This document shows, in pieces, positions 48,707 through 58,334 of a stretch of 64,000 nucleotides of DNA. The notes under the pieces are model-generated. The model made no database searches. It saw only the letters and a program-made list of their open reading frames with translations, and was not told where the DNA came from. The DNA comes from Cunninghamia lanceolata. Lineage: Eukaryota; Streptophyta; Pinopsida; Cupressales; Cupressaceae. The DNA is taken from NCBI GenBank assembly GCA_027924645.1, contig BSBN01000233.1:4358501-4422500 (forward strand), in the 5' to 3' direction. Made by a program: the position numbers and the translations under genes. Position 1 is the first letter of the stretch; each line of letters opens with the position of its first letter.

Positions 48707-49231
48707 TTCGATTTGTTTGTTGTACTAGGATCGAGTAAGAACCATGCAAGGTGGGGTGGGATGAAGTGGACTAGGATTAGAAATTTTGGCAAGGTGTCGA
48801 CCGAGACTATTATGAGTGGGATACCTAGGATAAGACTTGGACAAAGGATTCTCTCACTCAATGACTTCAAGTAAGATGGTTGACACAAGACTCTAGCCAC
48901 TAGCAAGGGTAGTCGATACCAGTCTTACTGTGTAGGGCTTAGTCATTCAACAAGACTACTAGCAAAGGTACTGTGACCTACTAGGCTTACGTGAATTCAC
49001 CAATGAAACGAAAAAGGACTTATGCCGAATCGATATGGGATAGGCTGACTTTGGGACAAGAGTGATTTGGACAGAAAATAGGAGAGACAATGGACAAAAG
49101 AGAAAGAGTTAGGTGAAACAGATGGAGATTGATTGCAAGGTTGACTCTGATCTCGAAAAGTGAAACTAGGCTGAAATGGGTGCTCTGATCAGGTGAAAAT
49201 ATTTCCTCAAAAATAGGGCAAATGCTCACTG

Positions 49232-49432
49232 TCGCATATGCGCAGAAATAGATGCGCAGCAGAAATGGACAAATGCGCAGCAAGTCGCAGTAAATGCGCC
49301 GGTCTGGTGAATTATATATGCGCAACAACAGTGCATATATGCGCAGCAAAAAAGTATATGCGCAGCAAGTTGTTACAAAAGCGCAGTAAGTCTCTGTAAA
49401 TGCGTAGCAGAAATGTGTAAATGCGCAGCTCT
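49232..49432 (-). repeat. E2 leader word cluster A
   Basis: atgcgcagcaa and close variants recur about ten times, every 15-25 bases. In gag-pol sense they read ctgcgcat, nearly the cggcgcat of the PMD intron. Confidence 0.8.
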
Positions 49433-49674
49433 GAAGTTTTTGCAAAATTTTTAGTTTTTCTTCTATTTTTGGTATTTTTTGGCTAGAAAAGGTCTTCCTG
49501 ATCTGATATTATGAATTCAATAGTAAGAAAACACAGCAAGCACAAAGAATATTTTGTAGTTTTTCATTGTTTTTTTAATTTTTTCGACTCTATTTTGGAC
49601 AAAAGCAAGCACAAAATCCTAGGCGAGAAATGGATTATAAGGGATTTGGGCCACTAAAACAAGAGGTATTTAAT

Positions 49675-49935
49675 TCGGGCAACCGTTCAAGTGGTTACAC
49701 GTGCGGCGGCGCTATTCTCCGTTATAGAGTCTCCCAGCCTCACAGGGTTGCACCTGAGAGGGTTTTGGGGGAGGTTGGCCGTCAGTGTAACATAATAGCA
49801 CTTGTTGCAGGAAGTTTTCACCTCAAGCACAATTTATTTTAAGTGGCTTGGTAGGGCTTGGCGTTAGCCTGTTACCACTCAGGGTCATTCCCACTTGGAC
49901 AAGCGTGCATCCAAGGGCAGGCCCCTCCTAAAGGT
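49675..49935 (-). ncRNA. Conserved leader block with predicted hairpin (E2 copy)
   Basis: Homologous to 29868-30120 in E1. The hairpin at 49738-49761 (minus strand) has two four-pair stems separated by one mismatch and a six-base loop. Pair 6-19 is C-G here and A-U in E1, a compensatory change. The flanking gttatagagtctcccagcct and ggttttgggggaggttggcc are almost identical in both. Confidence 0.6.
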
Positions 49936-50614
49936 TAAATAGATAGAATGACAAGTCTGGCACTCTGATCACCCAGAAGAGGGGAGAGCATAAGCCTATT
50001 GTCATTCGCAAGCACAGAATACACTGATTAATCCACCCTAGTTAAAAGTGAAAAACTAAATGGGCTAATCTACTCAAACAGAACTTTGAAGTGATTCAGC
50101 AATATAGCAGTGGTTCAGTTTTAAATCTCAGAAATCAGTAGTGAGTTCAATTCTTAAACCGCGTAGCATGAGTTTGTTAACTTTGAAATTCAGGTCTCAT
50201 GATATAGCAATGGTTCATTTTAACTTCAGAAAGCAGTAGTGAGTTCAATTTTTAAACCGCGTAGCATGAGTTTGTTAACTTTGAAATTCAGGTCTCACAA
50301 TATAGCAATGGTTCATTTTAACTTCAAAATCATTGATGAGTTCAATTTTAATCTTTAGATAGCAATAACTTGGAAGGTGTTTGCAATGCAAGAAAGAAAT
50401 AAATCCAATTACTTCCTCCCTAATTTAGAACTAGATGAAGATTTGAATGAACATTAATTTTTACTTTCCCTTTGAAAATGAAATGTGAACTAATTAGATG
50501 CAACTACATGGAACTAAACCTGCACCTATCCTGCAAAAAATGCCCTAGCAAACACCTGCGGAAAGGTTAGCGTTAACAACTTCCCCTAGAAAAGTACTAA
50601 AACCTCAGCCTATT

Positions 50615-50915
50615 ACAAATGCGCAGCTTCAGTGATCAGATGCGCAGAAATGATCAACAGAAGCGTAGCCTTAATAAATGCGCCGCAATATTGCACGTAT
50701 GCGCCGTTAAAAGGAATGAATGCGCAGTATAAATGTGTGCACAGTAACAGTCTGCAAAAGCGCAGCAGAAATGCACAGATGCGTAGGAAAAATAAAAGCA
50801 CCGTAACAGTCTTTATATGCATAGCAGAAATACACAGATGCGCAAAAACAACAAAAGCGCCATAACAGTGTTTATATGCGCCGTGGAAATGAACAGATGC
50901 GCCGAAGTAATCTGT
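50615..50915 (-). repeat. E2 leader word cluster B
   Basis: atgcgcag, atgcgccg and aaagcgc words recur every 15-30 bases close to the PBS, interspersed with acagtct and gcagaaatgcacag text. Confidence 0.8.
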
Positions 50916-50988
50916 GTGTGACTCTGCGTGACCTGTACGGAACCTGCCTTCAAAAAAGCTCAGAAACGGTAAAATAAAGGGGCAAACA

Positions 50989-51006
50989 GCCCCACGGTGG
51001 GCGCCA
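50989..51006 (-). promoter_or_regulatory. E2 primer-binding site
   Basis: Minus strand tggcgcccaccgtggggc, four bases inside the LTR. This resembles the TGGCGCC... sites of plant Tat-type elements. It differs from the E1 site, another sign that E1 and E2 are separate families. Confidence 0.8.
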
Positions 51007-51010
51007 AAAA

Positions 51011-52044
51011 TGTAAGGGTAAAATGGTGATCAATCAAATGAATTAAACAAGACCCAAACATCAACAGAATAGTGAAACAAGAAGGATTCAATAAATGAAG
51101 CAATGAACAAACACAGTGCAAACCTCTCCCATTTCAAAACTTCTGTTGTTCGCCTATCACAAATCATCCTTTTGCAGATGAGATGAGCCCTCAGAGAGTG
51201 CAATCTTTTAAGCTGTTTGTAGGAAGTCGACGGTGAATGGCTGTGGTGATATGCAATGAAGATGAGCTCCAATGCAAGTATGTGATCTCAAGCTTGTAGA
51301 TGACAAATGGGTGCCAAAGGCGCGCTGGTGATATTTCTATAGAGTAACAATGTCAAAAGCCTGGATGATTAGAATGGAAGAATGAAGCTTCATTTATAGA
51401 CTTGGAAGAATAGGAATCAACAGTTGAGAGGAGATATGAAGATCAATGGCTGAGGATGGATGAGGAATGTGCAACCAGTGGAAATGTGACAAGTGTCCCT
51501 GTTCCATCATGAAAGGGGGGATGTGACAAAACTGATTGGAGAGTTAACTCCATTGACTGGTCTGTTAACATACTTGATTGATCAGTTAGAAGAATAAATT
51601 GTGGAACTGACTGAATTGATTGAGGATTTGACTCAATTGACAGTTTAGTTAACAGATTTGATTGATTAGTTAACTAACCTCTAATTTGAGAAGAAATAGG
51701 CCATGTGGGTGAGGGAAAATAAGATAATTAAATATTAAATATATTTAATTACATGTACAACCTGATGAGGTGGACAAGGTGAGGTGGAAAAGGTGAGGTG
51801 TAAAGGTGAGGTGGATTTTTGAATTTAGAACTTAGGATAGAGGAATTTGGATTAATTAAATAATTTATGATTATTTAATTGTGTAGGACATTTAGAAGAA
51901 TTTTAATTAAATAAATTGAATTTATTTAATTATGGAACAGTGAATCGATTAAATAAATTTAGAATATTTATTTAATTAATAGAAGAATGGAATAAATATT
52001 TAGAATATTTATTTAGGATGATTTGTCATTTTTAGGCGTATACA
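51011..52044 (-). repeat. E2 right LTR (5' LTR)
   Basis: 1034 bp from tgtaagggta to ggcgtataca. Minus-strand TATA-like ctataaatg lies at 51391-51399. As the intact upstream LTR it would drive gag-pol transcription. Confidence 0.94.
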
Positions 52045-52049
52045 GATTT

Positions 52050-52522
52050 AATTCAATTTTTTATTTGGAGGATGTGGGGAAGGGTGTTAAACAAAGTTTG
52101 ACCACCCAAATTAAGGGGTTAGGATTAATTAAACATAGGTTTTATTTAATTAATCTTAGGACTATGATGAGGTAGGATAGGGTAGGCAATTAAATAATAG
52201 CTATTTAATTGTCTAGGGTAGGGATAGGTCAATTATAGGCTGAATTAATAAGTTAACATAGTTTTAACTAATTAATTGGATTTAGTAAAAAGGGGAAAAT
52301 TGATTTAATAAATATTGCATATTTATTAAATTGATTGGCTAAGGTTTAGACTATTGAATTAATGAAATTAATTCAATTTTGGGGATAATATGATGTGAAT
52401 TTGGGGAATGAAAGGGGTAATTAATTAAATAAAAATTTAATTAATTGGTTAGAAGGTAAATTGGTGTGTTTAGGGTTGTCGGGAGTCAGTTTGATGGTAG
52501 AAGACATTTTTAGGTGTCTACA
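52050..52522 (-). repeat. E1 right LTR (5' LTR), second part
   Basis: Continues the LTR begun at 31495, from taattcaattttttatttgg to ggtgtctaca. It matches about 7128-7589 with a 9-base insertion near 52360. It is followed by the TSD caact. Confidence 0.93.
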
Positions 52523-52572
52523 CAACTCAAAGAGATGCTACAATAAAGGTGGCCTAAAAGAGTTAGAAATAC

Positions 52573-53689
52573 TTATTTGTTTACATAATCGAAGTAATGG
52601 TTGTTGTCAAGCAAATCATCATCCTCCCAATCTCGAATGCAAGAGGAAATAGGTACATAAGGTACAATTTCCCAACTTTTATCATTGTTCTTAATCTCTT
52701 CAACCTTTAGCTCTTCCTTGTTTGATTCTATTGTAGTCGGTGGGATGTTTTCTTGTTGAGGTGTTGCTTGTTGAGTTAAGACTTGCCTCTTCCTCCTTCT
52801 TTCTCTTGCTTGCCTATTCCTTAGTGTTTTATTAGTGATGTTTACAAAAGGATTTTCATGATTTTCCACAGTCTTCGACATCTCAAAGGAGGAAGCTAGT
52901 GCAAAATTTATTTTTTGTGATGAAATGCTTTGTTCTTTACAATCCTTGTAAGGATGGCAGAGAAGGAACCTCGACAAAGACTCCCATACCTCATGGTTGA
53001 GGGGGTTCTTTCAATTCAGATTTCTTTTCACTTTCCACTTGTTCAATAGGAGGTCTAGCAAATTTTGTTATAAACTTTGCTTTGTATCTTTAATATCCCG
53101 GTAAGAATTGATATTCTCTTGGTGAAAGAGACTTAGTAGGTTGTGGCCAAAAGTAGTCTAGGCTGAAATTTCCACGAGTAACCATAGGATTCCATCTACT
53201 ATGGTAGACAACATACACTCTCCCTTGGTGGGGAAACTTTAGACATTTATGGATTGTAGAGGGGACCACTTTCATGGACTTGAGCCATGGATGGCCTAGT
53301 TTCACATGAAATAGGTCGGATGTAGGAATGATGTCAAATGATTGTTCTAAAGCTTTCTCCACTACCTTAATCAATAATGTAATCTTCCCTAGAGCTGATA
53401 GGAAAGCTCCAGTATGTGTCTTAATCATCATATATGTGGGCTCATAATATTCTTGAATCAAATCATGCACATAGAGGAATTCTTCAGTAATCACATTTGT
53501 CATACAATTAGGATCGATAAGGACCCCTATTGTAGGATTTCCACTTAAATGTGTGATCATGTAAAGAGGTCCGTTAATGTCTCCAATTGTTCTATCATGT
53601 GCTGTAAATATTATTTTAGGTTTAGGAGTCTTCGTTTTCCTATAAACTTGAGGAGGGACCATAGCATTATTGTTTTGATTAGAAGCCAT
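52573..53689 (-). pseudogene. E4 retropepsin-like protein
   Basis: The first part (53090-53689, 199 residues from MASNQNNNAM) contains IGVLIDPNCMTNVITEEFL and VKLGHPWLKSMKVVPST followed by CLKFPHQG. These line up with the VLIDGGS and LLGRPWI..MKAVPST segments of the E1/E2 proteases. The Asp remains, but the Gly and Ser/Thr after it are replaced by Pro-Asn-Cys, so activity is doubtful. After TAA at 53090 the frame continues weakly, then a frameshift leads into a 134-residue charged tail (52573-52977). It lies close behind the E4 PBS where gag would be expected. No RT follows. It is either a relic of a full element or the sole protein of a non-autonomous family. Confidence 0.65.
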
Positions 53690-54339
53690 GTATGTGAGAT
53701 TGTTTCACACCAAAACACTTGTTTGAGGAAATTGGGTTTATAAAGAGAAAAACACATGAATTTACTGACAAACAAAGTAAGTAGGATGGAAATAGTGCTT
53801 CACAAAAAGGTGCAAGGAATGATGTAATATTTGCTCAAATAGTTGTGAAGAAACTATGTAAAAATCCTTGATGTTGAAATACACACTATGTAATTGTAAA
53901 ATTTGAAATCTAAATGCAAGAACAGACAATGAAGCAACATTACAACTCAAAATCAGATTTAAATAAGTGTTAAAAGGAGCAGAAAAATCTGAAACAAGAT
54001 TTTGATTACCAACCCTAGCTTCTTGCAAGAAACTAGGTTATATGAAAAATACAAAATTTCAACAAAACCCTAGCAAATGAGATATGCAAATGCAAGGTGT
54101 GAGATCATGAAATGATTAATTGCTGTAATTTGTCTCTTATCTGATGTAAAAATTAGAATTTCAAATGTTTCCAATGATATGCAATGAAAATAATGCAAAA
54201 TAATGCCTTTATGCAAGCCTAGAATGCTTTTTTTTTCAATTTTTTCAAATGTATGCAAGATTTTTTAGTAAATAATGATAAGAATGATATGATGTAATAC
54301 AAAATCTGATTACAACACTCAACAAGATGTAAGTTCATT
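53690..54339 (-). other. E4 leader
   Basis: AT-rich, no credible ORF; lies between the E4 PBS and its only gene. Confidence 0.5.
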
Positions 54340-54357
54340 AAAAACACGTGTTCACCA
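54340..54357 (-). promoter_or_regulatory. E4 primer-binding site candidate
   Basis: Minus strand tggtgaacacgtgttttt, three bases from the LTR start at 54361. It begins with TGG as expected; the tRNA is not identified. Confidence 0.45.
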
Positions 54358-54360
54358 AAT

Positions 54361-54825
54361 TGTTATATGTCAAAAAGAGAGATGATGGTGTGTGTGTGTG
54401 AGTACACTAGATCAAACCCTCCTTTCACTACAACATTCAAGGACAAAATTGAGCTTAAGTCACTAAAAAATGGAAGAGGACTTAACTACAGATTTTGTGC
54501 TCTTGTTTGTCAAGGAAATATGAGATTCAACCAAGCTTTTTATCAAACCCTAGGCTAAGTGTGTGTGAAATCCTAGTTGTGAGATAATTAGCTTGAAACA
54601 GATGATCGATAATAGAAATTTAGAAACTAAAAGTATAGAGATGATTAGTAAGCTGTCAAAACCTGTCTCCCAAAAGCATAGGTGTCAGAGGATAAATTTG
54701 GCAACCGCCCAAGTCTACAAGTGAGATTTTTTTAGAGGCCAAAACTAAGAAGATGCTACAAATGATGCTCAGAAATCAGATCCAGAAGCTACAAACCCTA
54801 TAGACTAGGGCACCAATAGCCCAAG
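54361..54825 (-). repeat. E4 right LTR (5' LTR), part before E5
   Basis: Matches 3702-4162 with scattered substitutions. It ends in ccaag, the expected target duplicated by E5. The remaining 0.8 kb should lie beyond the right end of the window. Confidence 0.75.
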
Positions 54826-55965
54826 TGATGCAGAGCGTTCAATGAAAGTGTGGTTTCAATCTAACATTTAGCTTTATGACCCTTCGGCGAGATTAACTCA
54901 TCGGCAGGAGCTTGCACTTGTCCCCCGATACTACCACACACACCGATATGGCAACCTATTATATATGCATAACATGACTTGCTACTACCAATCGACCAAT
55001 GTATCTTTACCTTATTCTCACCACTATTGCCAGTCACCCTTTGTATCCAATGAAATGTATATTCTCACATACGTTCTCGATATGCATTTGCAATGTGTGT
55101 TTGGTGGGACCTCCTTCCTTCGGCATGACTTCAACCATCGGCGAAATAAAACTTCTATCAACTGATAGGCCAATGTTACACTGATGTACTCGTCGCTTCA
55201 CTCTTCAACTTTCACTAAGACAATTATCATCGGCCTCTTAAGAACTTATCTCCCTGATGCTCAAGTCTCTCCGACATAGGACTTAGCACTTCTTGCTCTT
55301 TGGCCAGACAACCATTGCCTGGTCTCTCTCCAACGGTTAATTGCCCTACCGATAACAAACCCTACAACGCAGGCACTTTCTCTCTTCTCAGAACCTAGCA
55401 CATAGAGATGCTAGGCTCAACTAGCACATCCCACACTCGATCTTGTCACTGAGCATAAACAAAAACAAAAAGAACACTAACTATACAAACAGGCCCATTC
55501 CACTGATTTCGAAGAAATCTCATTGGTGGAATGGCTTAGTAATCCATTCGAATGACAAAATGGAAACTAATTACAGTGACACGGTGAAAGAACACAAAAC
55601 ACAACAGGATCTTTTATTTATTTTAGGAACTTCTGCACTCAAAACAACTCTTCTATCTTCTCATTGTACAAAACCACATGATTACTATACTACTCTTCTT
55701 CTCTCCTTTCCTTCTGTTCACTGAACTATTTATACATGTTCTTGTTCTTGATAGTTTGCATCGGTGGGAATGCCAACCGGTTTGCAATTGTCAACCTATT
55801 CAATTACAATCTGTTTGCTCTTCCACTACTAGACCCTACAACTTGTCCTATTCCACTCAGACTCACACATGGCACTAGGCCTTACAATTGGTCACGTGGA
55901 CCTTATACAACTTCAAAACATCAAAAAGAACATGAAATTAATTAAGGTATCTAGGTGCCCCTGCA
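54826..55965 (-). repeat. E5 left LTR (3' LTR for the minus strand)
   Basis: Inferred from one copy. It starts tgatgcaga after an E4 break point and ends gtgcccctgca just before the pol end. A minus-strand TATA word tataaatag lies at 55726-55734. Purine-rich ccctgggagtatgg on the minus strand next to it would be the PPT. The other LTR is outside the window. Confidence 0.65.
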
Positions 55966-55990
55966 CCATACTCCCAGGGTGTAAAAGAAC

Positions 55991-57184
55991 TCAAGTCCCT
56001 TGAGGAACCAAGTTGGAAACAGTAACCCCATGTTTGATGACATCCTCCTCACTCATCCAGGTAGCATCTTCATCAGGCAAACCATGTCATTTGACCATAT
56101 GCTACTTGTAGGTTTTATGCTTGGTCTTCTTCTAAACTTTGGTGTCTAGAATACATTCTAGCTGTACTGGCTGACTCGGTGGAAGATTAGAAATCCATTC
56201 TACCTCCCCTGCTTCTGTCACATCTGAACTAGCAACATTGTCTCCTTTGAATGGAAATAGGTCGGACACATTGAAAATGGGTGATATTGCTAAACCTGGA
56301 GGGAGTTCAATTTCATATGCATTAGGCCCAAACTTGTGTACAATCTTGCATGGACCTATCTTCTTCATAAGAAGCTTTGTGGGCTATCCCTTCGGAAGCC
56401 TTTCCTTCTTCAGATATGCCATCACCAGATCTCCAACTTTGTATTGGACATCCCTTTTCTTCTGATCAACTCTCTCTTTGTATTTCCCTGTGTTCTTCTA
56501 TATAGTTTCTCTGACAGCATCATGGATATCTTTCATACTTACTACAAAATCTTCTCCTTGTGCACTTTTTTTCTCCATATTCTGGAGATCCCTGAGCTCC
56601 AAAATTCCCCTGGGATGAATCCCATATACAACTTCAAAAGGACTCTTTCTTGTGCTCCTATTAACATAATCATTATATGCAAATTCTGCCTATGGGATGA
56701 TCATATCCCATGCTTCTCCATGCTGTTTAGTCAAACACCTCAAAAGATTACCCAGTGATCTATTCACCACCTTAGTTTGTCCATCCGTCTGAGGGTGATA
56801 TGCTGACGTGAAAGACAATTGGGTGCCCAATTTCTTCCACAATGTGTGTCCCACAAACTTGGGATCTCTATCAGTGACAATATTCAATGGCAAACCATGA
56901 ATTCTTACTATCTCCTTGAAGAAAAGACTAGCAATATGTGAAGCATCATTAGTACATTTACATGGCACAAAATGAGCCATTTTACTAAACCTGTCAACAA
57001 CCACAACCACACTATCAAATCCTCTTTGAGTTTGGGTAAGACCCAAAACAAAATTCATACTGATGCACTCCCATGGCCTTTGCGGAATTGGAAGTGGTTG
57101 ATAGAGACCTGCATTTGATGAAGTCCCTTTTGCCTTCTGGCAAATGTTGCAACTTTCTACAAATTTCTTGACATCTATTTGCAT
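55991..57184 (-). pseudogene. E5 integrase and chromodomain
   Basis: From the PLE insertion point: zinc-binding half (CNICQKAKG), then catalytic core. The first catalytic Asp is Asn (ISMNFVLGL), the second is present (TDRDPKF), and the Glu is Lys (DGQTKVVNRSLGNLL). Two of three catalytic residues are therefore lost by G-to-A type changes. Further on come GPCKIVHKFGPNAYEIELPP and FNVSDLFPF, then a chromodomain at about 56000-56160 (LECILDTKV, HKTYK, HGLPDEDATWMSEEDV) with TAG, TAG and TGA inside. The final TGA is at 55991-55993. Chromodomains in these elements guide integration to chromatin. Confidence 0.88.
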
Positions 57185-57826
57185 TAGAGTGTGTGCTTCT
57201 GGATTAGATTGTGTGCATCTTTTTTAGATCGATGTTTTAGATCACACTCCGTGATCCATCATCAGGATGAAGAGAAGAGAATAAGTGAGTTGTAATTCCA
57301 AAGATGGTTGCTTAAAAAGAGAGAGGGGAGTGTGGGCATGGAGTTTAACTGGAGGGGAGGGAGGCCAAACAAGGAGTAAGGAAAAGAAAAATCAAGGAAA
57401 AACAATAACTCACGAATTAAAAAAGAAAACCAAAAGGTGAATAGAGATCAAGAAAGTAATTAACTATACAACGTAGAAAAAGAGAAGAGAGATATCAAGG
57501 AAAAATATAATTTAGTAGATGTGAGTATATAAAAATATACAAAATTATAAAGATATGAGTGAGATATGGTAAGTAATAAGAAGATGCAAGAATAAGAAAA
57601 GAGGTAAGAAAATATGAGAGAGTGAATATTGGAGAAATTCATAAATTAAAAAGAATAAAGATATATGAAAATATATATTTAGTTATAATGTTCAAGAAAA
57701 AGAGCAATAAATCAAAAGATAAAAATAAAAATAAAGAATAAGAATTAAAAATTGAGAGAATTAGGAATTATAAATGGGAAGATAATATATCAATAGATAT
57801 AATAAGTGAAATAAAATATAAGCAAA
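57185..57826. repeat. PLE left inverted arm (pseudo-LTR)
   Basis: Reverse complement of 60703-61313, nearly identical over its length. It has about 33 extra bases near 57352-57385 (ggggagggaggcc...) absent from the right arm. Confidence 0.9.
57232..57265 (-). ncRNA. Hammerhead ribozyme core, left arm (mutated)
   Basis: On the minus strand: ctgatga (57259-57265), six-base stem ggatca...tgatct, then aaaa where gaaa is needed, then catc. The changed gaaa should abolish cleavage. The right arm keeps it. Confidence 0.6.
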
Positions 57827-58334
57827 TATAAATATGGTAACTAGGTGAATATCTATGAAGAAGCGAGGATAAAGGAGAGAGAGGATAGGGATAGAAATCA
57901 GGAAGATATAAATAGTGACTATAAGTACTCACCATGCTTAGGAAAAGATAAGACTGAAAATATACGAAAAGGCTCAAATTAAATGGAAAACTAAAAATAA
58001 GAACTACTCTATTAAGAGTAGATACATCTAATAATATACAAGAAGAAGTTCAAAACTAAAATAATAACTAAAAATAGAAGTGCTAGTTGTACTACAAAGG
58101 TGAAATTAAAGGAGAAAATGAAAGATAAAGATCAAAGCAAAGTATTAAAATTAGAAATATAAAAGAAAGAATAATGGTAGAGTTTAAGTCAACAAAAGAG
58201 GAAAGCAAGGCTCGTAGATACAAACCTAAAAACATAGGATCCAAATGAGAATAAAACAAAAAACCAAAAGGAAAAAGAGATTAATTAAATAAAAATGGTT
58301 AAAAATGATGCATATATAAGGGTAACTATCACTA

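Larger units (their letters stand above)
48707..50988 (-). other. E2 gag-pol leader
   Basis: 2.3 kb with no credible ORF. It holds two word clusters (49232-49432, 50615-50915) and the conserved block 49675-49935. Around 50150-50330 the text gcgtagcatgagtttgttaa is duplicated in a unit of about 110 bp. Confidence 0.75.
32095..52044 (-). mobile_element. E2: second Tat-type Ty3/gypsy retrotransposon carrying an antisense PMD gene
   Basis: Inserted in the right LTR of E1 with a perfect TSD gattt (32090-32094, 52045-52049). Ends are tgtaag... and ...cgtataca. Right LTR 51011-52044; left LTR 32095-36571, itself interrupted by X. On the minus strand gag and pol lie in one frame from 48706 to 41723, broken only by single stop codons. 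The opposite strand carries a two-exon PMD gene at 36964-39669. Without X the element is about 16.5 kb. Its layout repeats that of E1 point by point, yet sequence similarity is only moderate, so they are different families of one lineage. Confidence 0.94.
6528..52522 (-). mobile_element. E1: Tat-type Ty3/gypsy retrotransposon carrying an antisense PMD gene
   Basis: Bounded by the perfect 5-bp TSD caact (6523-6527 and 52523-52527). Its LTRs are 6528-7589 and, interrupted by E2, 31495-32094 plus 52050-52522. Both begin tgtagattag and end ggtgtctaca. The minus strand carries gag (26204-28509) and pol (13537-18658). These are separated by the inserted E3 and lie in one frame once E3 is removed, apart from one frameshift in gag. 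Two RNase H domains mark the Tat lineage. An opposite-strand plant-mobile-domain gene lies at 7952-10854. After removing E2 (with X) and E3 the element is about 18.5 kb, long but usual for Tat elements. All genes are broken. Confidence 0.92.

Noticed and set aside
49020..49445. 141-residue Cys/Tyr-rich minus ORF in the E2 leader
   Set aside because: Its repetitive half is a translation of the atgcgcagcaa word cluster; no start context or domain supports it.
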